Source: Streptomyces antnestii
GTDB lineage: Bacteria; Actinomycetota; Actinomycetes; Streptomycetales; Streptomycetaceae
Assembly (NCBI RefSeq): GCF_004005495.1
Contig: NZ_RZYA01000023.1
Location: 1-64,000, forward strand
DNA: 64,000 nucleotides
Direction of reading: 5' to 3'
In this document: positions 24,488 through 33,460 of the stretch, piece after piece
Numbering within the stretch: position 1 is the first letter of the stretch
Layout: each line of letters begins with the position of its first letter
The notes under the pieces: generated by a model
The model's input: only the letters and a program-made list of their open reading frames with translations
The model's database searches: none
Told to the model about the DNA's origin: nothing
Made by a program: the position numbers and the translations under genes

Positions 24488-25358
24488 TGTCTGTGTGGCG
24501 TTCTCGTACAGGTGGGGCCGCTTTGATGTCGGTCGGCGGGCTTTCGGAGGCTCCCTCCGCCCGCTTCCCGTCGTGACTCTTCGCAGTTTTGGCCCGTTCC
24601 ACGCTCGCGCGCAGGGCTTCCATCAGGTCGACGACGTTGGTGGACTCCGCCGGCGGCTCTGTCTTGTCGATGGTCTTGCCGGTCCGTTTCGCTTCGACGA
24701 GCTTGGCAACCTCGTCTCGATAGGTGTCGTGGAATTCTTCCGGTTTCCACTCCATGCTCAACGCGTCGATGAGCTGTTCGGCCATCCGCAATTCGCGCTG
24801 GTCCACTTTGATCTCGTCCGGGATGGTTTCGATCTTGCGTGGATCCCGGATCTCATCCGCCCAGTGCAGAGTGTGAAGTGTGAGCATGCCCGCTTCGGCC
24901 TTCACGGCGACGAGGTACTCGCGGTTACGCATGACGAACGTGGCGATCGCGGCCCTTTTCTGACGGTCCATCGCCTGCGTCAGCAGCGCGTAGGTCTTGG
25001 CGTAGTCCTTGCCCTTGGGGCCGAGGTAGTACGTCTTGTCGAAGAAGATCGGCTCGACGTCGTCCAGGTCGACGAAACCGACGACCTCGAGGACTTTCGA
25101 GCGTCCTGGGGCTATGTCTTCGAGTTCGTCCGGTTCGACGAGCACGTACTCGTCCCCGACGTCGTAACCCTTGACGATCGCATCGAGCGGCACTTCCTTG
25201 CCGGTGCGTTCATTCACCCGCTGATTGCGCACCCGGTCCGAGGTGCCGCGCTCCAGCTGGTGAAAGTGGATGGTGTGGCTGTCTGTCGCTGTGAACAGCT
25301 GCACCGGCAGGGACACCAGCCCGAAGGTCAGGGCGCCGCCCCACACTGCACGTGCCAT
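24429..25358 (-). CDS. ku: Ku protein (non-homologous end joining)
   Basis: 309 residues beginning MARAVWGGALTFGLVSLPVQ, with HFHQLERGTSDRVRNQRVNE, the bridge region PIFFDKTYYLGPKGKDY and TLHTLHWADEIRDP, all typical of bacterial Ku. The Ku homodimer rings DNA ends and recruits ligase D. ATG 25358 was chosen because family members start there; GGAGG lies 10 nt upstream. The C-terminal 50 residues are non-conserved and the last 59 nt overlap the UdgX gene in another frame. No ligD is present in this window. A SAP-like basic protein lies upstream on the same strand. Confidence 0.93.
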   Translation of the reverse strand: MARAVWGGALTFGLVSLPVQLFTATDSHTIHFHQLERGTSDRVRNQRVNERTGKEVPLDAIVKGYDVGDEYVLVEPDELEDIAPGRSKVLEVVGFVDLDDVEPIFFDKTYYLGPKGKDYAKTYALLTQAMDRQKRAAIATFVMRNREYLVAVKAEAGMLTLHTLHWADEIRDPRKIETIPDEIKVDQRELRMAEQLIDALSMEWKPEEFHDTYRDEVAKLVEAKRTGKTIDKTEPPAESTNVVDLMEALRASVERAKTAKSHDGKRAEGASESPPTDIKAAPPVRERHTDSVRRRNQIRSHHAERRKAG

Positions 25359-25498
25359 GCGTTCGCCACCTCCTCGCACCCAGTCACGTCGTGCGCGCGC
25401 AGGGGGGCAGGCGCCTTTGGGTCCCTGCGGGCTCCGGACGTCCGATCATGGGGCCGGGCGTCGTCACCCGCTGGTCGTACCTGACTGGGTGGTTCCCT

Positions 25499-25825
25499 TT
25501 AGCGGCCGAGGGCCTTGCGCAGCTCCTGCTTGTTCATCGAGGAGCGTCCGTCGATGTGGCGCTTCTTGGCCTCTTCGTAGAGCTGGTCCTTGGTGGGGCC
25601 CTGTGAGCCGCTGTGTGAGCGTTCGCCACCCCGCTGGGAGGCGGACTTCTTGTCTTGGGTGGAGGTCTTGCTGGCGGTCTTGGACTCGCCCGAGCGCGCT
25701 CGCTCCTTGTTGACGGTGCGTGCGGCGATCTCTTTGGCCCGTGAGGCCGAAGCGCCGCGCTTCTGAGCGCCTTCCTTGATGTGCTCGTACTGTCGTTCCC
25801 GCTTGGAACTGGATCCTGCCGGCAT
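25499..25825 (-). CDS. Basic protein with SAP/Rho-N-like C-terminus
   Basis: 108 residues. The N-terminal half (SSSKRERQYEHIKEGAQKRG, AKEIAARTVNKERARSGES) is strongly basic. The last 35 residues (TKDQLYEEAKKRHIDGRSSM then NKQELRKALGR) have the helix-turn-helix spacing of SAP or Rho-N nucleic-acid-binding motifs. Databases often label such proteins plasmid stabilisation protein, without proof. A paralogue lies at 47408-47731, also beside a ku gene (decayed). DNA binding is an inference. Confidence 0.8.
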   Translation of the reverse strand: MPAGSSSKRERQYEHIKEGAQKRGASASRAKEIAARTVNKERARSGESKTASKTSTQDKKSASQRGGERSHSGSQGPTKDQLYEEAKKRHIDGRSSMNKQELRKALGR

Positions 25826-26169
25826 GGCCTTCTGCCTTTCTGACATGTGTGGTCGCGCGTGTGCGCACATCGAATAGGTGGGTGCAGAGCGTTCGTGCGT
25901 GCACGCTCTGCCGGGTAGCCCTTCTGAACCCGGTCTCCTCCACTTCAGGACCAAAACCCAGGATCCGCGACACCAGCGGGCCAAAGGATTGAGTACCCGG
26001 ACGCCAGGTGACAAACGTGTCTGGATGGGCGGTCGCGTGCATGGATACGACAGTGGCCATGTTCGTTCGGCCCGTGGCGCGGTGGTCTGCCGTGCGGGAT
26101 GGCTCACCTCCCGCACCGTTCTCCCCCAGCGTTCATGGAAGCCGCGTGGGAACGGTCAGAAGCGGCCAC

Positions 26170-27708
26170 TCAGTCGTGGGCGCTACCAGACTCGTGCATC
26201 GAAGCGAGAGCCGTCGCGACGTCCCGGGGGTAGGTGCGCAGTGCCACCAGCAGCAGCAGCCCCGCGACCGTCAGAGGCGCCAGACACACCAGGAACGTTG
26301 CTTCGAGACCCCCGTTCGGCCCGTGTCCGCTGAACACCTGGGAGGCGAAGAAGCCGAACAGCAGGGGTGCGCTCGCCTCGGCGCCGACGCGTACGAGGGT
26401 GCGCGCCGCCTCCGACCTGCCCCACAGACCTGGCGGCACGACATCGAGGCGGGCGGCATCGAGCGGGGGATTTGGAGCCGCCAGCAACCCGCTTCCTACG
26501 GTCAGGAAGGGAAGGGCGATCAGCGGGGAGGACGCCAGGAATCCGGGTGCGATGACGGGCCCAACGACCAGCAGCGCCACCGCGGGAACGAGGACTCGAC
26601 CGTGGGCATGGCCGTGGCGCAGTGCAATGTCCGGCAGGCGGGCCCCCGCCATGAGTCCTGCCAGGATGCCGACGCCCACCACGAGGACGAGTGCGCTGGC
26701 GGTTGACTTGCTCATCCCGTAGCGGTGGGTGGCGTAGAGCAGTCCGAAGGACCGGACACCCGTGAAGAAGAAGTAGCCAAGTGCGGACGCGGTGATCATC
26801 AGGACGACGGTGCGGGTGCCCAGCACATAACGGTAGGCCCGCCAGGCCGGCATGTGCCGCGGATCCTCGCGCAACACGCGGTCGGGCAGAGGGTCGCTCT
26901 CGGCGATGTCCACCACCTGCCGCGCCATGGGGTGCTCGGCCTCCGGGGAGGGATCCTCGGAATCCTCTTTCTCACGGGTCTCCACGCGGGATACAGAAGT
27001 CTCCCTCCGGACCGAAGGCAATTGGTCGCTACCGCCACGGGCCGGTTCTGGCAGCCGGTTCAGCAGCCAGGCCAGGAGCATGCCGGGGAGGACCAGCCAG
27101 GCGAAGGAGGCACGCCAGGAGAGGAACTGGGACAGATTTGCCGACACCACGTAGCCGAGCCCTGTTCCGAACAGTTCCCCCGCGAGGATGTAGCCGTACA
27201 GGTGGGCCCGTTCCGGCCCGGGGAAGAAGTCGCCCACCAGGGAAGCGACGGTCGGTCCGGCCGTGGCGGTGACGATCCCGAGGACGACACGGGCGGCGAG
27301 CATGAACCCGTACGTCGTGGCGGTCGCCGCGGCGACCATCGCCACGCCCCAGAGGATCACGCTGATGCTGAGCAGCCGCGTCCGGGTGACCCGGTCGGTG
27401 AGCACGCCTGTGGGCAGCGTAGCGACGGCGCTTGCCAGGGCCGTGGCGGAGATCAGCAGACCGATCTGGGTGGGTCCGATGCTGAAGGCGTGTTCCAAAC
27501 TGTCGGCGTTCACGGCGACGGTCGCCTTGTCGGCGCCGTCCAGGGCGATCACGAAGGAGAGCAGCAGAACCACCCGGAGCCGCGCGCGCCCGCCGACCGC
27601 CCGCTCCGCGCGATCGGTCAGGACGGCTGCGGTGCGGGCGACGGGACGCCTCGCCGCGTCGAGCGGCCCACGTCCCGCAACGCGGTGGCTCCTGTCCAGC
27701 GTGCTCAC
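26170..27708 (-). CDS. MFS transporter
   Basis: 512 residues with about 12 hydrophobic segments. After a 45-residue basic N-terminus comes VVLLLSFVIALDGADKATVA; the signature loop between helices 2 and 3 reads GVLTDRVTRTRLLS. A hydrophilic loop of about 85 residues follows helix 6 (charged, EKEDSEDPSPEAEHP), which is longer than usual. The substrate cannot be inferred. The GTG at 27708 has GGGAG directly abutting it, so a slightly later start is possible. Confidence 0.85.
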   Translation of the reverse strand: MSTLDRSHRVAGRGPLDAARRPVARTAAVLTDRAERAVGGRARLRVVLLLSFVIALDGADKATVAVNADSLEHAFSIGPTQIGLLISATALASAVATLPTGVLTDRVTRTRLLSISVILWGVAMVAAATATTYGFMLAARVVLGIVTATAGPTVASLVGDFFPGPERAHLYGYILAGELFGTGLGYVVSANLSQFLSWRASFAWLVLPGMLLAWLLNRLPEPARGGSDQLPSVRRETSVSRVETREKEDSEDPSPEAEHPMARQVVDIAESDPLPDRVLREDPRHMPAWRAYRYVLGTRTVVLMITASALGYFFFTGVRSFGLLYATHRYGMSKSTASALVLVVGVGILAGLMAGARLPDIALRHGHAHGRVLVPAVALLVVGPVIAPGFLASSPLIALPFLTVGSGLLAAPNPPLDAARLDVVPPGLWGRSEAARTLVRVGAEASAPLLFGFFASQVFSGHGPNGGLEATFLVCLAPLTVAGLLLLVALRTYPRDVATALASMHESGSAHD

Positions 27709-28199
27709 CTCCCAGGAGTGGCCGACGCAGACCTATGGCCGGGCCGTGTCAGGGATAGATGCCCTGCTCGGCGGCTGAGACCTCGAAGACGCCGCGTACG
27801 GGTCTATCCGCGCGCGGCGGCGCGGCCACGACCGCGGGCCGGTACTTTTACCGCCTGGGTGCCCCTCCGCGCCCGTGTCGCACCCCAGACCGCGCGTACC
27901 GATCCGAATCTGCTCGCAACCTCGCGCCCCGCGTCCCTCGGTCGCACCCCTACGGCAGCTGGCAACCTCCAGTGACGTCGGCAGGTTCGATGCCGCTGGC
28001 CCTGGCAGAGTCAATTGAGACGGGCAACTGTGCTTCCAATGGGCGACTGCCAGGGGACCGTGACGGCCCGTACCGGCCGCCGTCACCGCCGTACTGAGAT
28101 GCCGCATACCCGGATCCCTCCCGGGTACCGGATAGCCGACGGCAGACCCCAGCGATCCCACGCCGAGCGGTCCAGCCGGAGCCACGATGGGACAAATCG
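27709..28199. other. Intergenic region, no gene supported
   Basis: About 490 bases between the divergent MFS and SseB-like genes. Frames on both strands give low-complexity Arg/Pro/Ser sequence without family resemblance. It should contain the promoters of both genes, but none is obvious. Confidence 0.35.
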
Positions 28200-28616
28200 A
28201 TGTGCGCCGACAGCATTCCCAAGGAACTGTTCGCGGCCGCCGCCCAGGAAGCCCTACGCGACCTCCATCAAGCACCAGCCGACCAGACCGCCCTGGACAC
28301 GCTGGCCGCCTGCGACATTCTCGTTCCTGAACCTGACGAGATCGACGATCACAAGTACCCGGAAGACGGCCGACTGATCCTCCCCGTGATCGGCGACCCA
28401 CCTCACCTGCGTGCTGTTCCTGTCTTCACGTCAGCGGAGCGAATGGGCCAGGCGTTCCCCGAAATTTGCGTAGGTCGCCAGGTACACCTCGGACTGCTGG
28501 CAGCCAACTGGCCCGCCGACGAAGACCTGGCACTCCTCATAGACCCTGGCCACCACGATGGCCTGATCCTCACCAGTCAAGGCGTACGAGCGCTGCTTGC
28601 TCCGCCACAAACATGA
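28200..28616 (+). CDS. SseB-domain protein
   Basis: 138 residues. LDTLAACDILVPEPDE, GRLILPVIGDPPHLRAVPVF then TSAERMGQAFPE, and ALLIDPGHHDGLILTSQGVR follow the SseB N-terminal domain, a conserved but poorly understood fold common in Streptomyces. The ATG at 28200 has only a weak ribosome site. The end overlaps the start of the GrpE gene, so they are probably co-transcribed. Confidence 0.75.
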   Translation: MCADSIPKELFAAAAQEALRDLHQAPADQTALDTLAACDILVPEPDEIDDHKYPEDGRLILPVIGDPPHLRAVPVFTSAERMGQAFPEICVGRQVHLGLLAANWPADEDLALLIDPGHHDGLILTSQGVRALLAPPQT

Positions 28617-29100
28617 TCCCGCGCTGCGGCGCCTTCTTGAGGAGCGCACGGCCGAACTTCAGCGCGTGAAGGCGGAGTACGACAACTACCGCAAGCAGGT
28701 GCGGCGGGATCGCATGGCCGTGCGGGAGATCGCGGTCGCCAACGTTCTTCGGGCGCTGCTTCCCGTGCTGGATGCCGTGGACCGTACGGGGGAGCGGGAG
28801 CCGGTCACGCCGGGTCTGAAGGACATCACCGACGCCCTGCGCACCCAGCTCGGCGCGCTGGGCCTTGAGTCGTTCGGTGAGCAGGGCGACGCGTTCGACC
28901 CCACGTTCCACGACGCCGTGGCGCATCATGTCTCCTCGTACGCAGACCGGTTGACCTGCGCGCGGATCTTCAGCGTCGGGTACCGGGTCGGTGACCTCCT
29001 GCTGCGTCCGGCCCAGGTGGAGGTCGTCGGACCGCTTCGAAGCAAACGTGATCCCCGCCTCGCGCGCCGGCCCAGCCCAGCCCTGCCGCCACCTGCGTGA
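28597..29100 (+). CDS. grpE: GrpE-family nucleotide exchange factor
   Basis: 167 residues. The coiled coil (EERTAELQRVKAEYDNYRKQ then RRDRMAVREIAVANVLRALL) and beta domain (FDPTFHDAVAHH) are GrpE features; GrpE releases ADP from DnaK. The acidic N-terminal tail of housekeeping GrpE is missing and no dnaK or dnaJ is nearby, so this is likely an accessory copy. The start, TTG 28597, overlaps the end of the SseB-like gene by 20 nt; an inner start near 28672 is possible. The residues after about 145 look non-homologous. Confidence 0.78.
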   Translation: MLRHKHDPALRRLLEERTAELQRVKAEYDNYRKQVRRDRMAVREIAVANVLRALLPVLDAVDRTGEREPVTPGLKDITDALRTQLGALGLESFGEQGDAFDPTFHDAVAHHVSSYADRLTCARIFSVGYRVGDLLLRPAQVEVVGPLRSKRDPRLARRPSPALPPPA

Positions 29101-29118
29101 GTCGGTGCCAGGCGCTGT

Positions 29119-29721
29119 GTGAGCGGAGGTACGGCAGGGAACTCTCGGGCGGTGAATACAGAAATCACCGTGCACGTCGACGGGGCACCACGTCGGCTCA
29201 CCATCGACACCCGCACGACGCTCCTGGACGCCTTACGCGAACGGCTGGGCCTGACGAGCCCCAAGAAGGGGTGCGACCACGGGCAGTGCGGCGCGTGCAC
29301 GGTGCTCTCCGGCGGGCGGCGAGTGCTGAGCTGCCTGATCCTTGCTGTCACCCAGGACGGCGCCAAGGTCGTCACCGCCGAAGGGCTGGCCGCTGAGGTG
29401 GCAACCGCCGGCGGAGAGCGCGAGGACGGCGACCTGCATCCTGTGCAGCAGGCCTTCATCGACTGCGACGCGCTCCAGTGCGGATACTGCACCCCGGGGC
29501 AGGTCGTCTCCGCAGTCGGCATGCTGGACGAGTTCGCGCGGGGCTGGCCGAGCGCCGCCACCCCCGGTACGGGGGCGCCGCGACTCGACTGCGCCGAAGT
29601 TGCTGAACGGATGAGCGGCAACCTGTGCCGCTGCGCGGCCTACGCCAACATCGTGCCAGCCGTTCTGCAGGCCGCGGCAGCGTCCACCGGGCCGGCGTCC
29701 GGTGCGGAGGTGGCACGGTGA
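29119..29721 (+). CDS. 2Fe-2S subunit of molybdenum hydroxylase (YagT-like)
   Basis: 200 residues. A plant-ferredoxin-like domain has CDHGQCGACTVLSGGRRVLSC (residues about 52-72) for the first 2Fe-2S cluster. An all-helical domain has CGYCTPGQ and NLCRCAAYANIVPAV for the second. This is the electron-transfer subunit of xanthine-dehydrogenase-family enzymes. The start is GTG 29119 or GTG 29152. The stop overlaps the FAD-subunit start (GTGA). The operon order S-M-L matches yagTSR. Confidence 0.92.
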   Translation: MSGGTAGNSRAVNTEITVHVDGAPRRLTIDTRTTLLDALRERLGLTSPKKGCDHGQCGACTVLSGGRRVLSCLILAVTQDGAKVVTAEGLAAEVATAGGEREDGDLHPVQQAFIDCDALQCGYCTPGQVVSAVGMLDEFARGWPSAATPGTGAPRLDCAEVAERMSGNLCRCAAYANIVPAVLQAAAASTGPASGAEVAR

Positions 29722-30722
29722 AACCGTTCGACTACCTGAGCCCCACCGACGCGGCAGCCGCGGTGCGCACTGTTGCCGGGGACCCGACCGCGGTGTTCCT
29801 CGGCGGCGGTACGAACCTGGTGGACCACCTCAAGCTGGGCGTCGTCGAACCCGACCTGGTCGTCGGCGTCACCGATCTGCTGTCGGCCGATATCGAGGAG
29901 CTCGGTGCCGGCGCCCTCAGGATCGGCGCGGGTGCCAAGAACAGCGAACTCGCCGCGGACCCGCGGGTGCGCGAGTGGTTCCCCATGCTGTCCGATGCGC
30001 TGTTGTCGGGTGCGTCGGGGCAACTGCGCAACATGGCCACCACGGGCGGAAACCCGCTCCAACGAACGCGCTGCGTCTACTTCCAGGACATCACGACGCC
30101 CTGCAACAAGAGGGAGCCAGGCTCGGGCTGCTCGGCCGTCGGGGGCTGGACACGCAACCACGCGATCCTCGGCGCGTCCGAGCACTGCATCGCGGTGCAC
30201 CCGTCCGACATGTCCGTGGCGTTGGCCGCGCTCGACGCGGTGGTGCGGGTGCTCGGTCCCGACGGTGAGCGCACGATCCCCTTCGCCGACCTGCACCGGC
30301 TGCCCGCCGACAGCCCTGAGCGCGACACGGTCCTTGAGCACGGCGAGCTGATCACCGCGATCGACCTGCCTGCGCGGCCCATCGCCCGCCGATCGGCATA
30401 CCGCAAGGTGCGCGACCGTGCCTCGTACGCGTTCGCTCTGGTCAGCGTTGCTGCGGCCCTCGAAGTCGAAGACGGCGTGATCGTGGACGCGCGTATCGCG
30501 TTCGGTGGCGTGGCGCATGCGCCATGGCGGGCGCACCGGGCCGAGGAGGCGCTGCGGGGGTCCCCGGCGTCCGTGCGGAGCTACCGCGCCGCCGCAGACG
30601 TCGAACTCGCCGACGCGCGCCCGGCCGAGGGGCTGGACGGCGGCAACGCGTTCAAGATCCCCCTGCTGCGCCGCACCCTCACCGCCACCCTGCGTGACCT
30701 GGCCCGAGAGGACGCCCGATGA
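29718..30722 (+). CDS. FAD subunit of molybdenum hydroxylase (YagS-like)
   Basis: 334 residues from GTG 29718. The FAD loop FLGGGTNLVDHLKLG and TTGGNPLQRTRC are typical. An inserted segment CVYFQDITTPCNKREPGSGC supplies Cys residues for the additional 4Fe-4S cluster known from the E. coli PaoB (YagS) subunit, which distinguishes it from ordinary xanthine dehydrogenase FAD subunits. The stop overlaps the start of the large subunit by 4 nt. Confidence 0.92.
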   Translation: MKPFDYLSPTDAAAAVRTVAGDPTAVFLGGGTNLVDHLKLGVVEPDLVVGVTDLLSADIEELGAGALRIGAGAKNSELAADPRVREWFPMLSDALLSGASGQLRNMATTGGNPLQRTRCVYFQDITTPCNKREPGSGCSAVGGWTRNHAILGASEHCIAVHPSDMSVALAALDAVVRVLGPDGERTIPFADLHRLPADSPERDTVLEHGELITAIDLPARPIARRSAYRKVRDRASYAFALVSVAAALEVEDGVIVDARIAFGGVAHAPWRAHRAEEALRGSPASVRSYRAAADVELADARPAEGLDGGNAFKIPLLRRTLTATLRDLAREDAR

Positions 30723-32812
30723 CCTTCTTGAACGAACTGGATGCCATCGGCCGCGGCCTGCCCCGCCGGGACGGGCCCGCCAAGGTCCTGGGCACGGCTG
30801 TGTACGCCTACGAGACCCCGCTGGAAAACGCCGCCTACGTCTGTCCCGTCCAGGCCACGATCGCCCGGGGGACGGTCTCTCAGCTGGACACCACCGCAGC
30901 CGAAGCTCTCGACGGAGTGGTCGCGGTGCTCACCCCCGCCACTGCGGAGCGATTGGCCTCCACCGAGGACAGGGAACTTGCGACGCTGCAGGACCGGAAG
31001 ATCGCCTTCCGTGGACAGGTCATCGCAGCGGTCGTCGCCGACAGTTCGGAGGTGGCGCGGCACGCCGCCGCTCTGATCCGTGTGACCTACGCGCAGGCTG
31101 CGCACGACTGCGAACTGCGGGCCGACCGTGATGATCTGTACGCGCCCGAGCGGGTCAACCCGGACTTTCCGACCGACACCACCGAGGGCGACGTCGACGC
31201 CGCCATGGCGGCCGCGGAGGTGACCGTCGAGCAGACGTACTCCACCGCGATGTATCACAACAATCCGATGGAGCCGCATGCCACGGCGGCACTCTGGGAT
31301 CCGGCGGGGGACGGCTCCCTCACCCTGTGGGACTCTACACAGGGCGTCCACCCGACCCGGGCCACCCTGGCCGCCGTGTTCGGCCTCGACGAGGCACAGG
31401 TCAGGGTCGTCTGCCCGTACGTGGGAGGCGGCTTCGGCTCCAAAGGGCAGCCCCACGTCAACGTGGTGCTCGCCGCGCTGGCCGCACGCGCGGTCCCTGG
31501 CCGGCCCATGCGTCTGGCTCTGACCCGCCAGCAGATGTTCGCCCTCGCCGGCTACCGCACCCCGACGATTCAGCGATGCCGCCTCGGTGCCGACCACGAC
31601 GGCACTCTCACCGCCCTCGAGATCAACGTCGTCGAACAGACATCAAAGGTCAAGGAGTTCGCCGAGCAGACGGGCGTTCCCGCCCGGATGATGTACGCCT
31701 CGCCGAACCGGCGGACCACACACCGGCTTGCCGCCCTCGACGTCCCGCCGCCCTCCTGGATGCGCGCCCCCGGCGAGTGCCCCGGCATGTTCGGACCCGA
31801 GGTGGCGATGGATGAGCTGGCCGAACGCCTGGGCATGGACCCGGTCGAGCTCCGGATCCGCAACGAGCCCGACGTCGAACCCGGCTCGGGCAAGCCCTTC
31901 TCCAGCCGGAACCTGGTCGGGTGCCTGCGCGAGGGCTCCGCACGGTTCGGCTGGTCGGAGCGCGACCCGCGCCCGGGCGTACGCCGCCGGGGTGCCTGGC
32001 TGGTCGGTACGGGCGTCGCGGCGTCCACCTACCCGGTGAGCAGGATGCCCGACTCGACGGCGACGATCCGACGGGAAGGCGACCGCTACGTCACCGAGAT
32101 CGGCGCAGCCGACCTCGGCACCGGCACGTGGACCACACTGGCGCAGATCGCGGCAGACGCGCTCGGCGTACCAGTCTCGCGCGTAGATGTGCGGATCGGA
32201 GACACCGACTACCCGATGGCGTCGGTGGCCGGGGGTTCGTCGGGCATGACGACGTGGGGTTCGGCTGTTGTCGAGGCCGCTCGCGCCTTCCGCTCCAGGT
32301 ACCGTACCGAGCCGCCGGACGGGGCCGAGGCGTCCGGCGTGGTGCAGCCGCCCGACGACCGCTACGCGATGCACGCCTTCGGCGCGCAGTTCGCCGAGGC
32401 ACACGTCCATACGGACACGGGGGAGGTGCGGGTGCCGCGCCTGCTCGGCGTGTTCGCCGCGGGCCGGATCATCAACCCGCGCACGGCCCGTTCGCAGTTC
32501 ATCGGTGGCATGACGATGGGCCTGTCCATGGCACTGCACGAGATCAGTGTGCTCGACCCCCGCACCGGTCATGTCGTGAATCACGACTTCGCCGACTACC
32601 ACATCACAGCTAACGCGGATGTCGACGAGATCGAGGCGCAATGGCTCCCCGAGCACGACCCGCACGTCAACGCCATGGGATCGAAGGGCATCGGGGAGAT
32701 CGGCATTGTCGGCACGGCCGCAGCGGTGTCCAATGCCGTGTGGCACGCGTGCGGTGTTCGTGTACGGGACCTACCGATCACGCTGGACAAGGTGCTGCAC
32801 GCGCTGGAGTGA
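30719..32812 (+). CDS. Molybdopterin-binding subunit of molybdenum hydroxylase (YagR-like)
   Basis: 697 residues. Hallmarks are YVGGGFGSKGQPH (molybdopterin contact), PPPSWMRAPGECPGMFGPEV and the C-terminal GSKGIGEIGIVGTA, which carries the catalytic Glu. By analogy with E. coli PaoABC the complex may oxidise aromatic aldehydes to acids, but the substrate is not provable from sequence. No XdhC/PaoD-type maturation chaperone is encoded next to it. Its ATG overlaps the FAD-subunit stop. Confidence 0.92.
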   Translation: MTFLNELDAIGRGLPRRDGPAKVLGTAVYAYETPLENAAYVCPVQATIARGTVSQLDTTAAEALDGVVAVLTPATAERLASTEDRELATLQDRKIAFRGQVIAAVVADSSEVARHAAALIRVTYAQAAHDCELRADRDDLYAPERVNPDFPTDTTEGDVDAAMAAAEVTVEQTYSTAMYHNNPMEPHATAALWDPAGDGSLTLWDSTQGVHPTRATLAAVFGLDEAQVRVVCPYVGGGFGSKGQPHVNVVLAALAARAVPGRPMRLALTRQQMFALAGYRTPTIQRCRLGADHDGTLTALEINVVEQTSKVKEFAEQTGVPARMMYASPNRRTTHRLAALDVPPPSWMRAPGECPGMFGPEVAMDELAERLGMDPVELRIRNEPDVEPGSGKPFSSRNLVGCLREGSARFGWSERDPRPGVRRRGAWLVGTGVAASTYPVSRMPDSTATIRREGDRYVTEIGAADLGTGTWTTLAQIAADALGVPVSRVDVRIGDTDYPMASVAGGSSGMTTWGSAVVEAARAFRSRYRTEPPDGAEASGVVQPPDDRYAMHAFGAQFAEAHVHTDTGEVRVPRLLGVFAAGRIINPRTARSQFIGGMTMGLSMALHEISVLDPRTGHVVNHDFADYHITANADVDEIEAQWLPEHDPHVNAMGSKGIGEIGIVGTAAAVSNAVWHACGVRVRDLPITLDKVLHALE

Positions 32813-32875
32813 TGGTCCGTTCGGTGCACGCCGGCCCGCCACGCAGGCCGCCAGCGGCCGAATCGCGCCGTGATG

Positions 32876-33412
32876 TCAGAAGTGGATATCGGCAGTGCTC
32901 GGGATGTTCGCCGCCATGTTGCGCTCCATCATCCGCAGCGCTGCATCCGCGAGGTCTTCATGGATGTGGGCGACCGCGTCGCGTGGCACGGTCACGTCCA
33001 GATGGCGGATGTGGGCATCGAGCGCCGAGTAGAGGACACACTGCTCGGTGACCTGGCCGCACAGCACGACATGCCCTATCCCCTGCTGTCTCAGCAGGTA
33101 GCTGAGCGGGGTCTCGAAGAAGATCGAGTGGCGTGCTTTGACGACGAAGAGGGACTCCTGGTCAGGGCTGAGAGGGCGCACCAGATCGGCGTGCGGTCCA
33201 GCGAGAGCCGTCTCGAGGATCTCGCCGTGGTGCGATCTCCACTGCCCGAAGTTGTCGTTGGCGTAGATCACGGGGACGTCGTGCCGGCGCGCGCCCTCCA
33301 GCAGGTTCACGATGGCGGGTACCGCAGCCTGTGCGGCGGGGAGCAGAAGGTGCGCGTCGTCGTGGTCGTACGTGTTGATCATGTCGATGACGACGACTGC
33401 TGTCTTTCCCAT
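32876..33412 (-). CDS. Isochorismatase-like cysteine hydrolase
   Basis: 178 residues. Asp10 in AVVVIDMINTY, the Lys in FVVKARHSIF and the nucleophile Cys in CGQVTEQCVLYSALDA form the isochorismatase-fold triad. The family includes nicotinamidase, N-carbamoyl hydrolases and isochorismatases; the substrate here is unknown. It lies 48 nt downstream of the mrpD remains on the same strand, with no hairpin between, so it may be the last gene of that operon. Confidence 0.88.
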   Translation of the reverse strand: MGKTAVVVIDMINTYDHDDAHLLLPAAQAAVPAIVNLLEGARRHDVPVIYANDNFGQWRSHHGEILETALAGPHADLVRPLSPDQESLFVVKARHSIFFETPLSYLLRQQGIGHVVLCGQVTEQCVLYSALDAHIRHLDVTVPRDAVAHIHEDLADAALRMMERNMAANIPSTADIHF

Positions 33413-33460
33413 GCCGACTTCTTCCTTTCCGCGGACCGGGCGGTGCGAGAGGGCCCACCT

